Shown here: one piece after another, positions 16,668 to 27,100 of the stretch
How the letters are laid out: the number at the start of each line of letters is the position of its first letter
Numbering within the stretch: position 1 is the stretch's first letter
From: Sphingomonas pruni NBRC 15498
GTDB lineage: Bacteria > Pseudomonadota > Alphaproteobacteria > Sphingomonadales > Sphingomonadaceae
DNA length: 63,093 nucleotides
Direction of reading: 5' to 3'
Assembly: GCF_001598455.1 (NCBI RefSeq)
Contig: NZ_BCYZ01000020.1
Coordinates: 1 to 63,093, forward strand
Translations under genes and position numbers: made by a program
The notes under the pieces: model-generated
What the model was told of the DNA's origin: nothing
Seen by the model: only the letters and a program-made list of their open reading frames with translations
The model's database searches: none

Positions 16668-18269
16668 ATGGCCAGGTTGCTCAAGAGCATCGCGCGCGGG
16701 GCCGCGGCATGTGCCGCGCTGGGCCTGGCGGCATCGTCGGCGTCGGCCGAAATCCCAGGCTATCAGGCGAAGCTCGCCACCAAATTGGCCAACGTCAAAG
16801 CGGGTATCGCGAAGGGGCCGTTCAAGTCCGATTGGGACTCGCTTCGCGCCGGCTACCGCACGCCTAATTGGTTTCGCGACGCCAAGTTCGGCATCTTCAT
16901 CCATTGGGGCGTCTATTCGGTCCCAGCCTTCGCCAATGAATGGTATTCGCGCAACATGTACGTGCCGGGCAACGCTGCCTACGAGCACCAGGTCGCGACC
17001 TACGGCCCGCAATCGAAGTTCGGCTACAAGGACTTCATCCCGATGTTCAAGGCGGAGAAGTTCGATCCCGCCGCCTGGGTCCAGCTCTTCTCCGAGGCGG
17101 GGGCACGCTACGTCGTCCCGGTCGCCGAACATTGCGACGGTTTCGCGATGTACCAGTCCGACCTGACCGAATGGGACGCGGCCGAGATGGGCCCGCACCG
17201 TGACGTCGTCGGCCTGATCGCCAAGGCGGCGCGTGCCAAGGGCATGCATTTCGGCCTGTCCTCGCACCGCGCCGAACATTGGTGGTGGTATTATATGGGC
17301 CGCACGTTCGATTCCGACGTGAACGATCCGAAATATGCCGGCCTCTATGGCCCTGCCGCGCCGATGGGCCTCCCCGCGGACGGGCCGACCAATTGGCCAG
17401 ACGGCAATCAGCTCCAGGAATGGTTGCCGCCGAGCAAGGCGTTCACGGACGACTGGATGGGGCGCACGTCGGAGCTGATCGACAAATACCATCCCGAATT
17501 GATCTATTTCGACTGGTGGACCGCCGCGCCGATGTTCGAATCGCGGATGCGCGACACCGCGGCCTATTATTACAATCGCAGCGCGAGCTGGGGCGCGCCG
17601 GGGATCATCGCCTATAAGGGCGGCCAGTTTGCCGAGGGCAGCGCCATGTTCGACATGGAACGCGGCAAGACCGACCAGCTTCGGTTGACGCCTTGGCAAT
17701 CGGACACCTCGGTCAGCCTCAAGAGTTGGGGCTATGCGAAGAACGACACGTATCGCACCCCGCAATCCTTGATCGCCGACCTGATCGACATCGTCAGCAA
17801 GAACGGCAATCTGCTGCTCAATGTCGGACCGAAGTCGGACGGCACGATCCCCGACGAGATCGTCTCGGTGCTCAAGGGCATGGGCGGCTGGCTCAAGGTC
17901 AATGGCGAGGCGATTTACGGCACGCGGCCGTTCAAATATTTCGGCGAAGGCCCGACCAAATCGGGCCAGACCCGCGTCGGCGGTCAGGTCGAGCAGTCGG
18001 CGATCAAGGGCTTCACGCCGGCCGACATCCGCTTCACCACCAAGGGCAATGCTGTCTACGCGCTCGGCTTGGCACGGCCCAAGGACGGCGCGGTGCTGAT
18101 CAAGACGCTCTATGCCGGTACGCCCTATCTCGATGCGCCGATCAAGAGCATCGAATTGCTCGATGGCGGCAAGATCAGCTGGCAGCAGACGCCGGAAGGA
18201 TTGAAGGTCAGCCTGCCGCCGGTGGCGGATGGGTCATACCCCTACGCGCTACGCATCCGGACGCATTGA
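16668..18269 (+). CDS. GH29 alpha-L-fucosidase, exported
   Basis: A 533-residue secreted enzyme with a signal peptide (cleavage near SASA-EIP, residue 27). The GH29 barrel shows FRDAKFGIFIHWGVYSVPAF (69-88), EHCDGFAMYQSDLTEWDA (154-171), and HPELIYFDWW (275-284), where D282 is the likely nucleophile, as in the IWFDG/IYFDW motif. A C-terminal beta-sandwich follows, starting near NGNLLLNVGPKSDGTIP. GH29 enzymes release alpha-L-fucose (some act on related L-galactose or 2-O-methylfucose residues). The ribosome site is GGGAGAG. The upstream perfect palindrome suggests GntR control. It supplies free deoxyhexose for the keto-deoxy acid dehydrogenase pathways nearby. Length is normal for the family. 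Confidence 0.93.
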   Translation: MARLLKSIARGAAACAALGLAASSASAEIPGYQAKLATKLANVKAGIAKGPFKSDWDSLRAGYRTPNWFRDAKFGIFIHWGVYSVPAFANEWYSRNMYVPGNAAYEHQVATYGPQSKFGYKDFIPMFKAEKFDPAAWVQLFSEAGARYVVPVAEHCDGFAMYQSDLTEWDAAEMGPHRDVVGLIAKAARAKGMHFGLSSHRAEHWWWYYMGRTFDSDVNDPKYAGLYGPAAPMGLPADGPTNWPDGNQLQEWLPPSKAFTDDWMGRTSELIDKYHPELIYFDWWTAAPMFESRMRDTAAYYYNRSASWGAPGIIAYKGGQFAEGSAMFDMERGKTDQLRLTPWQSDTSVSLKSWGYAKNDTYRTPQSLIADLIDIVSKNGNLLLNVGPKSDGTIPDEIVSVLKGMGGWLKVNGEAIYGTRPFKYFGEGPTKSGQTRVGGQVEQSAIKGFTPADIRFTTKGNAVYALGLARPKDGAVLIKTLYAGTPYLDAPIKSIELLDGGKISWQQTPEGLKVSLPPVADGSYPYALRIRTH

Positions 18270-18334
18270 TCCCGTACTGACGGCTGCCGGCACGGGGCCG
18301 GTGCCGCATTCGATACCGAAGAGCAGGGGACGTG

Positions 18335-20575
18335 ATGAAAAAGTACCGGCGAGTGGTGCGCTGGAGCCGTTGGGCGGCGATCGCCACGGCATTGCTGGGC
18401 GCGAGTGCGGTGGGTGCGCAGTCGGATATGCCGGCGCTCCAGCCCTTCACCATCGATCACGAAGTGCGCGTCGATTCGGCGGCCGATGCGCGCTTCGTGC
18501 ACGACGGTCCGGCCGGCAGCCACGGCTTCATCCGCGTCCAGGATGGGCATCTCTATCGCGGCGACGGCAAGCGATTCCGGTGTTGGGGTTTCAATATGAC
18601 CGGCTGGGCCAAGGGATCGGCCGAGCTTCCCGATCACAAGGCGGCGGAGACTTATGCTGCGGCATTGGCGCGGCTCGGCGTCAATTGCGTGCGGCTGCAT
18701 TTCCTCGACCGGCCCGACACAGCTTTCCCGATCCGCAACGAAGGCGCCGGCATCTCGACAACCGCAGGGCCATTCACCCATCCGCCGCGCGGACTGATCC
18801 GCGGCGACCTGCCCGATAGCCAGCATTTCAATCCCGAGCAGCTCGATCGCCTCGATTACTGGATCGCCCAACTCAAGAAGAACGGCATCTATGCCGACTT
18901 CAATCTGAACGTCGGGCGGGTGTTCAAACCCGGCGACAATGTCCCCGATGTCGACCTGATCAACAATGCCAAGGGCTTCACCTATTTCGGGCCCGAGCTG
19001 GTCGCGCTGCAAAAGGATTACGCCAAGCAGCTGCTCGGTCACCGCAACGCCTATACGGGGCTGCGTTATGCCGACGATCCGGCGGTGGCGCTGGTCGAGG
19101 TGGTCAACGAGAATTCGCTGCTCGAATTCTGGGCGCGCAACTGGTTGCGCGGCGAGCGGACCAAGGACGGGCTCAACTATCAGCTCGACATGACGCCGCA
19201 TTACGAGGCGTTGCTGGTCAGGATGTACAACGACTGGCTGGCGAAGAATCGCACGCCCGCTCAGGTCGCCGAACTGCACCGCATGGCGGGCATCCCCTCC
19301 GACCAGCCTGTGCCTTTCATGCGCCGCGGCGATCATCCCGATGCGCCTCACCTACGGCTCGATGCCGAGATCGCCTTCCTGACCTCGGTCGAAATCGGCT
19401 TCCACGACGAGATGAAGCGGTTCCTGAAGGATGAGGTCGGGGTGAAGGTGCCGATCATCCCGATGGCCGATCACACCTATTTCATGGCCAACCAGCCGCT
19501 GCTGCGCACGCTGATCAAGTCCGACATCGTCGACGCGCATGTCTATTGGCAGCACCCGGCGATCTACGGCCAGCGGAACGAGCCGATGGTCAATTCGCCC
19601 GAGCTCTCGACCATCCTAAAGCTGGCGCGCAGCGCGGTCGCGGGCAAACCGTTCACGGTCAGCGAGGTCAACGAGCCGTTCCCGACCGATTATGGCGCGG
19701 AGATGGTCCCGATCCTGGCCTCCTATGCGTCGCTGCAGGATTGGGATGCGGTGTTCTTCTACACGTTCGAGACCAAGGTCGCGGGCGAGTGGACGCCGAT
19801 GATCACCGACCATTTCGACATGACGCTCGATCCGGTGAAGATGGCGCAGATGCCGGTCGGCGCGATGATCTTCCTGCGCGGCGATGTGTCGGCGGCGAAG
19901 ACGATGCTGACGCGCTCTTATTCGACCGATCAGATCCGCGAGGCGGCGCGGCTGACGCGCGCGGCGATGCCCTATTACACGCCCGGCTTCGACGTCCGCA
20001 TCCCGCTGGTCCACGGCTCGCGCGTATCGTGCCTCGACTGCAAACCCAGCCTGCCGGCGCCGCTCGGGGCCATGAACCCGATCGTCTCGGATACCGGCGA
20101 GCTCAGCTGGCTGACCGACGGCGGCAAGAACGGGCTGGTCAGTGTCGACAGCCCGCGCAGTCAAGCCTTAGTTGGCTTCATTTCGGCCAACAAGGTCGAG
20201 ACGCGCAACCTGTCGGCGCAAATCAGAAACCGGTTCGCGGTGATCACCTTGTCGTCGCTCGACGGAAAGCCGCTCAATCTCTCCAACCGCATCCTGCTGA
20301 CCACCACCGGCCGCGTCGAGAATACCGGCCAGAAATGGGATGAGCGCGGATCGAACCTGACCGTGTGGGGCACCGCCCCGACACTGATCGAGCCGATCAC
20401 CGGCTGGGTGACGCTCAAGGATTTGGAAGGCGCGATCGGCGTGTTCGCGCAGCCGCTCGACGGTTCGGCGCGCCCGATCGGCAAGGAGATATCCGGCAAG
20501 ATGATCGAGCCCGGCTGGGAGATCCCGATCGGCAATCCGGCGACGACGAGCTATCTGATCCGCGTCGAACGTTGA
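18335..20575 (+). CDS. Exported clan GH-A glycoside hydrolase, family unassigned
   Basis: A 746-residue secreted protein: signal peptide to about residue 28 (AVGA-QS), then a (beta/alpha)8 domain with GKRFRCWGFNMTGWAKG, LARLGVNCVRLHFLD (112-126), and VALVEVVNEN, where E259 is the probable acid/base of clan GH-A. FTVSEVNEPFP (440-450) holds the probable nucleophile, E444. A C-terminal beta-rich region of about 200 residues follows. The start is ATG 18335, after AGGGGA. The layout resembles GH5/GH39-type enzymes, but I do not recognise the numbered family. It may be part of the same transcription unit as GH29 (66-bp gap). Apiosidases also belong to clan GH-A, but I see nothing specific that would identify one here. 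Confidence 0.8.
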   Translation: MKKYRRVVRWSRWAAIATALLGASAVGAQSDMPALQPFTIDHEVRVDSAADARFVHDGPAGSHGFIRVQDGHLYRGDGKRFRCWGFNMTGWAKGSAELPDHKAAETYAAALARLGVNCVRLHFLDRPDTAFPIRNEGAGISTTAGPFTHPPRGLIRGDLPDSQHFNPEQLDRLDYWIAQLKKNGIYADFNLNVGRVFKPGDNVPDVDLINNAKGFTYFGPELVALQKDYAKQLLGHRNAYTGLRYADDPAVALVEVVNENSLLEFWARNWLRGERTKDGLNYQLDMTPHYEALLVRMYNDWLAKNRTPAQVAELHRMAGIPSDQPVPFMRRGDHPDAPHLRLDAEIAFLTSVEIGFHDEMKRFLKDEVGVKVPIIPMADHTYFMANQPLLRTLIKSDIVDAHVYWQHPAIYGQRNEPMVNSPELSTILKLARSAVAGKPFTVSEVNEPFPTDYGAEMVPILASYASLQDWDAVFFYTFETKVAGEWTPMITDHFDMTLDPVKMAQMPVGAMIFLRGDVSAAKTMLTRSYSTDQIREAARLTRAAMPYYTPGFDVRIPLVHGSRVSCLDCKPSLPAPLGAMNPIVSDTGELSWLTDGGKNGLVSVDSPRSQALVGFISANKVETRNLSAQIRNRFAVITLSSLDGKPLNLSNRILLTTTGRVENTGQKWDERGSNLTVWGTAPTLIEPITGWVTLKDLEGAIGVFAQPLDGSARPIGKEISGKMIEPGWEIPIGNPATTSYLIRVER

Positions 20576-20624
20576 AGCCGACCTCTATGGCCTCAAACGC
20601 GGCAGCTTGTGTCCCTAGCTGGTC

Positions 20625-20713
20625 GTCATGCCGGGCTCGTCCCGGCATCCACCGCGCAACAACGCCTCAGCTCGGTTGTGGAGCAGCGGACCCCGGCACA
20701 AGGCCGGGGTGAC
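20625..20713. repeat. Sphingomonad-type intergenic palindromic repeat (REP/MITE-like)
   Basis: In the convergent gap after the clan-A hydrolase, two hairpins lie inside an outer GTCA...TGAC pair: ATGCCGGG (20628-20635) with CCCGGCAT (20641-20648), and CCCCGGC (20691-20697) with GCCGGGG (20703-20709). This GTCATGCCGGG...CCGGGGTGAC layout is common between genes in sphingomonads. It may also act as a bidirectional terminator. Confidence 0.7.
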
Positions 20714-20735
20714 GAAGAAATGGACGCCCGCGTGT

Positions 20736-21938
20736 CTACCGGCAACCCTGCGCCACAATCACCGGCAGCGCCGTCTTCGCCATCCGCGCATAGCCGGCAT
20801 CGTTCGGATGCAGATGATCCCCGATCTGCTCCGCCAGCCGCATCACGGTCGGCTTGCCGGGCTCGCCCATCGCCGCGTCGAAGTCGATCACGCCATCGAA
20901 CCTCTTGGCATTCGCCCGGATCCACGCATTGACCGTCTCGCGCCGTTGCTCGCCTGCCGCGTCGGCATAGGCGGCGCCCTCATATGGCAGCAGCGTCCCG
21001 ATGATCACCTTGAGCCCACGCGCCTTTGCCCGCGCCAGCATCTGCTCATAGGCCGCGATCAGGTTGGCGGCGGGAGGCTGCCAGTCCTTGGGGTCGCGCA
21101 CCTTGCCGATATCGTTGATGCCTTCAAGGATCACGACATGGGTAGCGTTGGGCACCGCGAGCACGTCGCGGTCGAAGCGCGACAAGGCGTCCGGTCCGCG
21201 CCCCATGCTGAGCAGACGATTGCCGCTAATCCCTTCATTGGCGATCGCCCAGCAGCGTCCGCGCGGATTTGCAGCGAGCAGCCGGCCGAGCTGATCGGGC
21301 CAGCTCATTGCCTTGGATGCACCGGCGCCCTCGGTGATCGAATCGCCGAACGTGACGAGCACGCGTGTTGCGGCCGTACCGGTCACCTCCAGGCCGCTGA
21401 CCACGCCGGGGGCACGTGCGTGCTGCGGGTTGGTCAGCGCGACTGAGTTCGTGGCGTTGCCAGCGACCACATCGACCATCTGGGCATGGGCCGGCGGCGC
21501 CGCTTCCTCCGGATAATAGACCGTGATGGCCAGCCGTTCCCCGGCCGCGACCGGATAGGCGATCGGATCGGACAGCATGGGTGCGCGCACCGGGATGACC
21601 GTGTCGGTGGCGCCCGAGAAGGTCAGCGAGCGCAAGCTGCCGGCGATCGGTTTGTCCTGCGCATCGAGCCGTACGATCGACGCCGCGCCGACACGCAAAG
21701 GCTCATCCGATAGCTCGTTCGAGAAGCGCACGCGGATCGCCCGGCCGGCGATGCCGGCGCGGAGATCCTGCCGGACGCTCTCGTCCTTGAACGGACGGCC
21801 GAGCGCTTCCTTGATCTTGGGTTCGTAGCCGATCGGCGGCGCGGCCCAACCGGGCACCCAGCGCTCAGGCGTTCCGGCAGCGGCGACGGCGAGCAGGCCG
21901 ATCAGCGGCAAGGCGCAGGTGAGGCGACGGTTCATCAT
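20736..21938 (-). CDS. Exported SGNH/GDSL-family esterase
   Basis: A 400-residue secreted hydrolase: signal peptide of about 22 residues, an N-terminal beta-sandwich region, then an SGNH domain with VTFGDSITEGAG (block I Ser), NEGISGNRLL (block II Gly), LEGINDIG (block III Asn) and the Asp-His dyad DHLHPND near the C-terminus. Such enzymes remove acetyl or other acyl groups from plant polysaccharides; pectin and rhamnogalacturonan acetylesterases belong here. It overlaps the upstream GH42 gene by 4 nt (ATGA), with GGAGGAAA as ribosome site, so the two exported enzymes are produced together. Deacetylation of the same galacto- or rhamno-oligosaccharide is inferred. Confidence 0.88.
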   Translation of the reverse strand: MMNRRLTCALPLIGLLAVAAAGTPERWVPGWAAPPIGYEPKIKEALGRPFKDESVRQDLRAGIAGRAIRVRFSNELSDEPLRVGAASIVRLDAQDKPIAGSLRSLTFSGATDTVIPVRAPMLSDPIAYPVAAGERLAITVYYPEEAAPPAHAQMVDVVAGNATNSVALTNPQHARAPGVVSGLEVTGTAATRVLVTFGDSITEGAGASKAMSWPDQLGRLLAANPRGRCWAIANEGISGNRLLSMGRGPDALSRFDRDVLAVPNATHVVILEGINDIGKVRDPKDWQPPAANLIAAYEQMLARAKARGLKVIIGTLLPYEGAAYADAAGEQRRETVNAWIRANAKRFDGVIDFDAAMGEPGKPTVMRLAEQIGDHLHPNDAGYARMAKTALPVIVAQGCR

Positions 21939-24028
21939 TTTCCTCCGCGAGCGAGTTCGAACAGGGCCACGCCATGCGCGGCGATCCGGCCTTCGGCCCA
22001 GTCACCTCCGACTGGAGAGGCGCCGGCAGGCAGGGCGACCGGATGCGCGACATTGCCATGATTGATGACGATCAGCAGGCGCTTGCCCGCGCCGGCGCGC
22101 TCGGCAATCTCGAGATCGGGATCGGCGACCGCGATGATCGGTGCGATCCTGGCATCGCTGAGCAGGTTGGCGGCAAGCTTCGCCATCGTCGCGGTGTCGA
22201 GCCAGGCGCCAACATAGGTGATGCTGCCGCGGCCGACGGCGCGCGTGACGATCGCCGGCTTGCCGTCGAGCCAGCCGCCGGCATCACGGTAGGTAGCGAG
22301 CGTCCGGACGTCGGGCGCGATCGGCGTCAGCGCTTCCGCCCAGATTGAGGCGTTCCCGTCGATACTTCCGGCAATGCCGACGGCCTGGTCCAGCGCATAG
22401 AATTGCTCCACGCGCGCGCCGAGCAGATCGACCAGCGGCCCGGGCTGGCGTTGCGGCCACAAGGCGTCGGCCTCGTCCTTCATCCCCGAGCGTGGGCCGA
22501 GCACGAGATGCCCGCCGTCGCGGACATAGCGTTCGAGCGCCTTGGCCTGATCCTCGGTCAGCACATTGAGATTGGGCGCGACGACCAATGGATAGTGCGA
22601 CAGGTCAGCCTCCGCCGGCATGATCGCCACACCCTGCGATTGGATCCGCAACGGCCGGTAGAAATCGGTGAAGGCCTTGACCGGATCGAAGTCGCGGTGG
22701 AGCCGCTGCAGGTCGATCGCCCAGCGGCTGTCATAAGAAAAGATCATCGCGACGCTCGCGACGGGCTGGGTATCGGCGAGCAGGGACGCGGCCTTGGTCA
22801 GTTCGCCGACCGTCTTCGCGATTTCGGGCTGGATCGGGTTGGGCTCGCCGTCCTGCCCCAGGATCGCGCCATGATAGGTTTCCTGCCCGTTCGCGGCCGG
22901 ACGCCATTGCCAATAAAGTACGGCATCGGCGCCATGCGCCACCGCCTGCCATGCCATCTCGCGTACCTGGCCGGGATCGAGTGCGCGGTTGATCGGGACC
23001 CAGTCGACGCGCCCAGGCTGCGTTTCCATCAGCCAAAAATTGCGTTGCTTGTACCCACGGACGAGGTCGTGATTGGCGCCGTTCGCTACCCAATCGGGCC
23101 GCCCGTCGGGAATGTAATTGTCCCATGCCGCGATATCGAGGCCGCGATGCATCGCGAAATGGTCGAAGCCCGCATTCCAGAACATCGTGTTGGTGGTGAC
23201 GAACATCCGCGGATCGATCAGCGGACGGATTGCCTGCACCTGGTTCTGGACGTAATCGATCCAGGTCGCGGTGGCGAAATGCTTGAAGTCTAGCAGCAGC
23301 GCCGGGTTCTGCTGGCCGGTGGCGTGGAGCGGCACCTGGTCGAAATCGTTGTAATATTGGCTCCAATATTGGGTCGCCCAGCGCCGGTTGAGCACGTCGA
23401 CCGTACCATAACGCGTCTTGAGGAAAGCGTGCCACGCGACCACCGCTTCGTCGTCGAACGAGGGCGGGCCGATCTCATTGTCGATCTGCCAGCCGACCAC
23501 CGCTGGATTGTGGCCATAGTGTTTGGCCATCTCGGTCGCGATCTGCCGGGAGAAGTCGCGATAGCGCTTGCTGGCGAAGGAAAACTGGCGCCGCCCTCCG
23601 TGGCCGGCGCGCACGCCGTCCTCGTCGACGCGCAGGACATCGGGGTATTTCTGGGTCAGCCAAGCCGGCGGCGCTGCGGTCGGCGTGCCAAGCACCACCA
23701 TCATTCCATGCCGCGCGGCTGCGGCGATCGCGCGGTCGAGCCAGGCGAAATCGAACCGGCCCTCTTCGGGCTCCATCCGGCTCCAGGCGAACTCGCCGAT
23801 GCGCACAGTGTTGAACCCGGTCGCCTTCATCATGGCGAGATCGACGTCCCAGCGCGCCTCGGGCCATTGTTCGGGATACCAGGCGGTGCCGACCGCGATC
23901 GCCGGACGATTTGCAAAGGCTGTCGCGCGTTCGGGGAACGGGGCCGATGTTTGCGACGGTGCCGATACGGCCGGCGCGCCGGTCAACAAAGCCGCGGTCA
24001 ACAAGGCGGCGATTCCGCGATTCGACAT
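21935..24028 (-). CDS. GH42 beta-galactosidase, exported (1)
   Basis: A 697-residue secreted GH42-type enzyme. After a signal peptide (to about residue 22) comes the barrel, with GTAWYPEQWPEARWD, NTVRIGEFAWSRMEPEEG and GTPTAAPPAWL. The acid/base is E185 in GWQIDNEIG and the nucleophile E335 in FWLMETQPG. A trimerisation/GATase-like domain with VVAPNLNVLTEDQA and GGHLVLGPRSGMKDE follows. AAGGGG six bases upstream selects ATG 24028 over 24034. It heads a two-gene operon with the SGNH esterase and diverges from the GH106 gene. GH42 enzymes remove terminal beta-galactose; some act on alpha-L-arabinopyranose. A close paralogue lies at 33665-35752. Confidence 0.9.
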   Translation of the reverse strand: MSNRGIAALLTAALLTGAPAVSAPSQTSAPFPERATAFANRPAIAVGTAWYPEQWPEARWDVDLAMMKATGFNTVRIGEFAWSRMEPEEGRFDFAWLDRAIAAAARHGMMVVLGTPTAAPPAWLTQKYPDVLRVDEDGVRAGHGGRRQFSFASKRYRDFSRQIATEMAKHYGHNPAVVGWQIDNEIGPPSFDDEAVVAWHAFLKTRYGTVDVLNRRWATQYWSQYYNDFDQVPLHATGQQNPALLLDFKHFATATWIDYVQNQVQAIRPLIDPRMFVTTNTMFWNAGFDHFAMHRGLDIAAWDNYIPDGRPDWVANGANHDLVRGYKQRNFWLMETQPGRVDWVPINRALDPGQVREMAWQAVAHGADAVLYWQWRPAANGQETYHGAILGQDGEPNPIQPEIAKTVGELTKAASLLADTQPVASVAMIFSYDSRWAIDLQRLHRDFDPVKAFTDFYRPLRIQSQGVAIMPAEADLSHYPLVVAPNLNVLTEDQAKALERYVRDGGHLVLGPRSGMKDEADALWPQRQPGPLVDLLGARVEQFYALDQAVGIAGSIDGNASIWAEALTPIAPDVRTLATYRDAGGWLDGKPAIVTRAVGRGSITYVGAWLDTATMAKLAANLLSDARIAPIIAVADPDLEIAERAGAGKRLLIVINHGNVAHPVALPAGASPVGGDWAEGRIAAHGVALFELARGGK

Positions 24029-24113
24029 CCCCATCCCCTTGATATTTTCTACTATTCTTGCCGTCGCTGGGTGCGACCTGGATCATCCTAGCGAAATCAT
24101 GGCCTTGCGCAAA

Positions 24114-24132
24114 ATAATATGTTTATATGATG
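24114..24132. promoter_or_regulatory. Operator-like AT-rich element between GH42 and GH106
   Basis: ATAATATGTTTATAT (24114-24128) plus the following GATG shares about 9 of 15 positions with the palindrome at 16562-16576. It lies in the 156-bp divergent spacer, so it could control both glycosidase genes. Weak by itself. Confidence 0.3.
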
Positions 24133-24184
24133 TTTCAGCAATCGCTTCGATAAGACGATCGCGGCAATCGGGAGAGGACCGGGA

Positions 24185-27100
24185 ATGGCGGGTATCGGGC
24201 GGTTCGCGGCTGGATGTGCCTTGGCGGTGCTGGCAGCCGGGGCCTGGGCGAAAGATGCGCCGGCGCCCGACGCCGCACCCTCTGCCGCGCCGGCCACTCC
24301 CGATCCGGCGACCTTTCGCAATCCACCCGCCGATGCCCGGCCGAACACGCTCTATTTCTGGATGAACGGCAACGTCTCGAGGGAAGGGATCGACGCTGAT
24401 CTCGCGGCGATGCGCGATGCCGGGCTCGGCGGCGCGATGATGTTCGACGGCAGCAGCGACGTACCCAAGGGGCCAGTCGACTATCTCAGCCCGCAATGGC
24501 TCGACCTGATGACGCATATGATGGAGCGGGCCAAGGCGCTTGGGCTCAAGGTCGGACTGCACAATGCGCCAGGCTGGTCGTCGTCGGGCGGCCCGTGGAT
24601 TACGCCCGACCGTTCGATGCAGCAGATCGTCTGGAATGAGACAGCGATCGCGGGCGGCAAGCCGGTCGCGATCAAGCTCGCCCGGCCCTATGCCAAGAAA
24701 GATTTCTACCGGGACGCAGCAGTGCTCGCTTTCCCTGCGAGCGACGGCGACGAGAGCGTCTATCGCGACGCGATCGCCGCGATGCGCGTCGGCGGCCCCG
24801 TCGCGTCGGGCGTTCTGACCGACCGAGACCTGCACAGCTCGGTCGAGATCGCGCCCGATAGGCCGCTGGTGATCGAAATGAAGGCGCCGTTCACCGCGCA
24901 GGCGGTCACGCTCTACGGCGATATCGACGCCAAGGCCTTTTCCGCGACGATCGAGGCGTCGGACGACGGCAAGGACTGGAAGAAGGTCGGCGAGGTATCG
25001 GCACCGGTCCAGCACGAGCGCGGGATTGAAGCGCCCGGCAGCATCAATTTCCCCGCCGTCACCGCGCGTTATTTCCGCGTCACGCCCAAGGACAAGCTCA
25101 AGCTCGCCGAAGCCCTGTTCTACGCGACGCCGCGGATCGACGATTGGGGCAACAAGGGCGAGCATCTGTTCCACATGCTGCCCGCTATCGAGCCCCGGCC
25201 GTCCGACCTGCTAGCGCGCTACGCGATCGACCCGAAGACGATCGTCGACGTGACCGCGAAGGTCGACGCCGCCGGCACGTTGCGCTGGACGCCGCCGCCG
25301 GGGCGCTGGACGATCCTGCGCTTCGGCCACACTACGACCGGACACCTGAACGTCTCCGCCTCGGATTCCGGCCGTGGGCTCGAAGTCGACAAACTCGACG
25401 CCGCCGCGACGGACTTCCAGTTCAAGAACAGTGTCGATCGACTGGTCAAGGCGTCGGGGCCGCTCGCCGGCTCGACCTTCGACATGCTGGAGATCGACAG
25501 CTACGAGGCCGGGCTGCAGAACTGGACCGCCGCGCTGCCCGCCGACTTCGAGAAGCGTAACGGCTATTCGATGCTGCCCTATCTGCCGGCGCTGACCGGG
25601 CGGATCGTCGGCGATCTCGACACTTCGAACCGCTTCCTGTTCGATTTCCGCCGCACGCTCGCCGACCTGATGGCCGACAATTATTACGGCCGGATGCAGA
25701 CCAATGCGAATGCGGCGGGCTTGCGGTTTCATGTCGAGGGTTACGGTCCGGGACCGTTCGACGAGCTCCAGGTATCGGGTCGCGCGCAAGTGCCGATGAC
25801 CGAATTCTGGACGCGGACGCCGTGGACCGACAACCGCACGGTCAAGATGGTGTCGTCGGCGGCGCATGTTTACGGCAAGCCGGTCATCGCCGCGGAAGCA
25901 TTTACCGGCGAGGCGGAAACCAGCCGGTGGCAGGACTATCCCTATGCGATGAAGCTGTTGGGCGACCAGATGTTCGCGCAAGGATTCAACCAGGTCTTCT
26001 TCCACCGTTACGCGCACCAGCCCGATCCCAACGCCGTGCCGGGGATGAGCATGGGGCCGTGGGGAATCAATCTCGAACGCTCGAACACCTGGTTCGCCCA
26101 GTCGAAGCCATGGATGGAGTATCTTGCGCGCAGCCAATATCTGCTGCGCCAGGGCACCTATGTCGCCGACGTGCTCTATTTCGTCGGTGAGGAAAGCCCC
26201 AATGAAGCGGAATATGTCCGGCCCGACGTCTCGCCCGACACCAATCCGAAGATCGGACTATATTTCGATCCGCAAATGCCGCCGGGCTATAATTACGACC
26301 TGGTCAATGCCGAGGTGTTGCTGACTCGCGCGCATGTCGAGGACGGCGCGATCGTCCTGCCCAACGGCGCGCGCTACCGCTTGCTGGTGCTGCCCGCGAC
26401 CTTGTCGAGCATGACGCCGGCGCTTGCCGAGCGGCTCCATACCCTCGTCGAGCAAGGTGCGACGATCCTGGGCCCGAGGCCGCAGCATTCGCTCACGCTC
26501 GTCGGCAAGTCGGCGGGCGACCGTGCCTTCGGTACGGCGGTCGCTGCGCTGTGGGGCAGCGGTCCCGCCGCATCGTCGGTCCGTGCGGTGGGCAAGGGCA
26601 GGGTGTTGTCCAGCGGCAGCATTGCCGACGCTCTCGCCGGCCTGAAGGTGGCGCCCGACGCGCAATGCCGCACCGACAGCCCGGATGGCCAGGTGGTATG
26701 GCTGCACCGGCGATTGTCCGCGAGCGACATGTATTTCGTCGCCAACCGTCAGCGGCGCGCGGAAACCGTGCGCTGCACCTTCCGCGTCGGCAATGCCGTG
26801 CCGGCCTTATGGGATGCCGAAACGGGCAAGGTCGCGCGCCCGGCCCTGTTCGAGAGTAGCGCAACTACTACCGCCGTATCGTTCGACTTGTCGCCGGCCG
26901 GCTCGACCTTCGTCATGCTCGATCCGAGCAGCATGGCGCGGGGCGTCAAGTGGATTGCGCGCGACGGCCAGCGCGTCGCTGATCTCGACGCCGTGCCGGT
27001 CAAGGCGCCGCCTGCGCCCTCGGACAGTTTCACCCTCTCGCTATGGGCCAAGCCCGACATCGATCTGCGCGTGATGCCCGACGAGAAGATCGACGGGCGC

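Noticed and set aside
18287..18305. Terminator after GH29
   Set aside because: CGGCAC/GTGCCG form only a 6-bp stem and no T run follows; read-through into the next hydrolase is more likely.
20625..20713. CRISPR-like repeats
   Set aside because: Only two unequal hairpins are present, with no regular spacer units and no cas genes.
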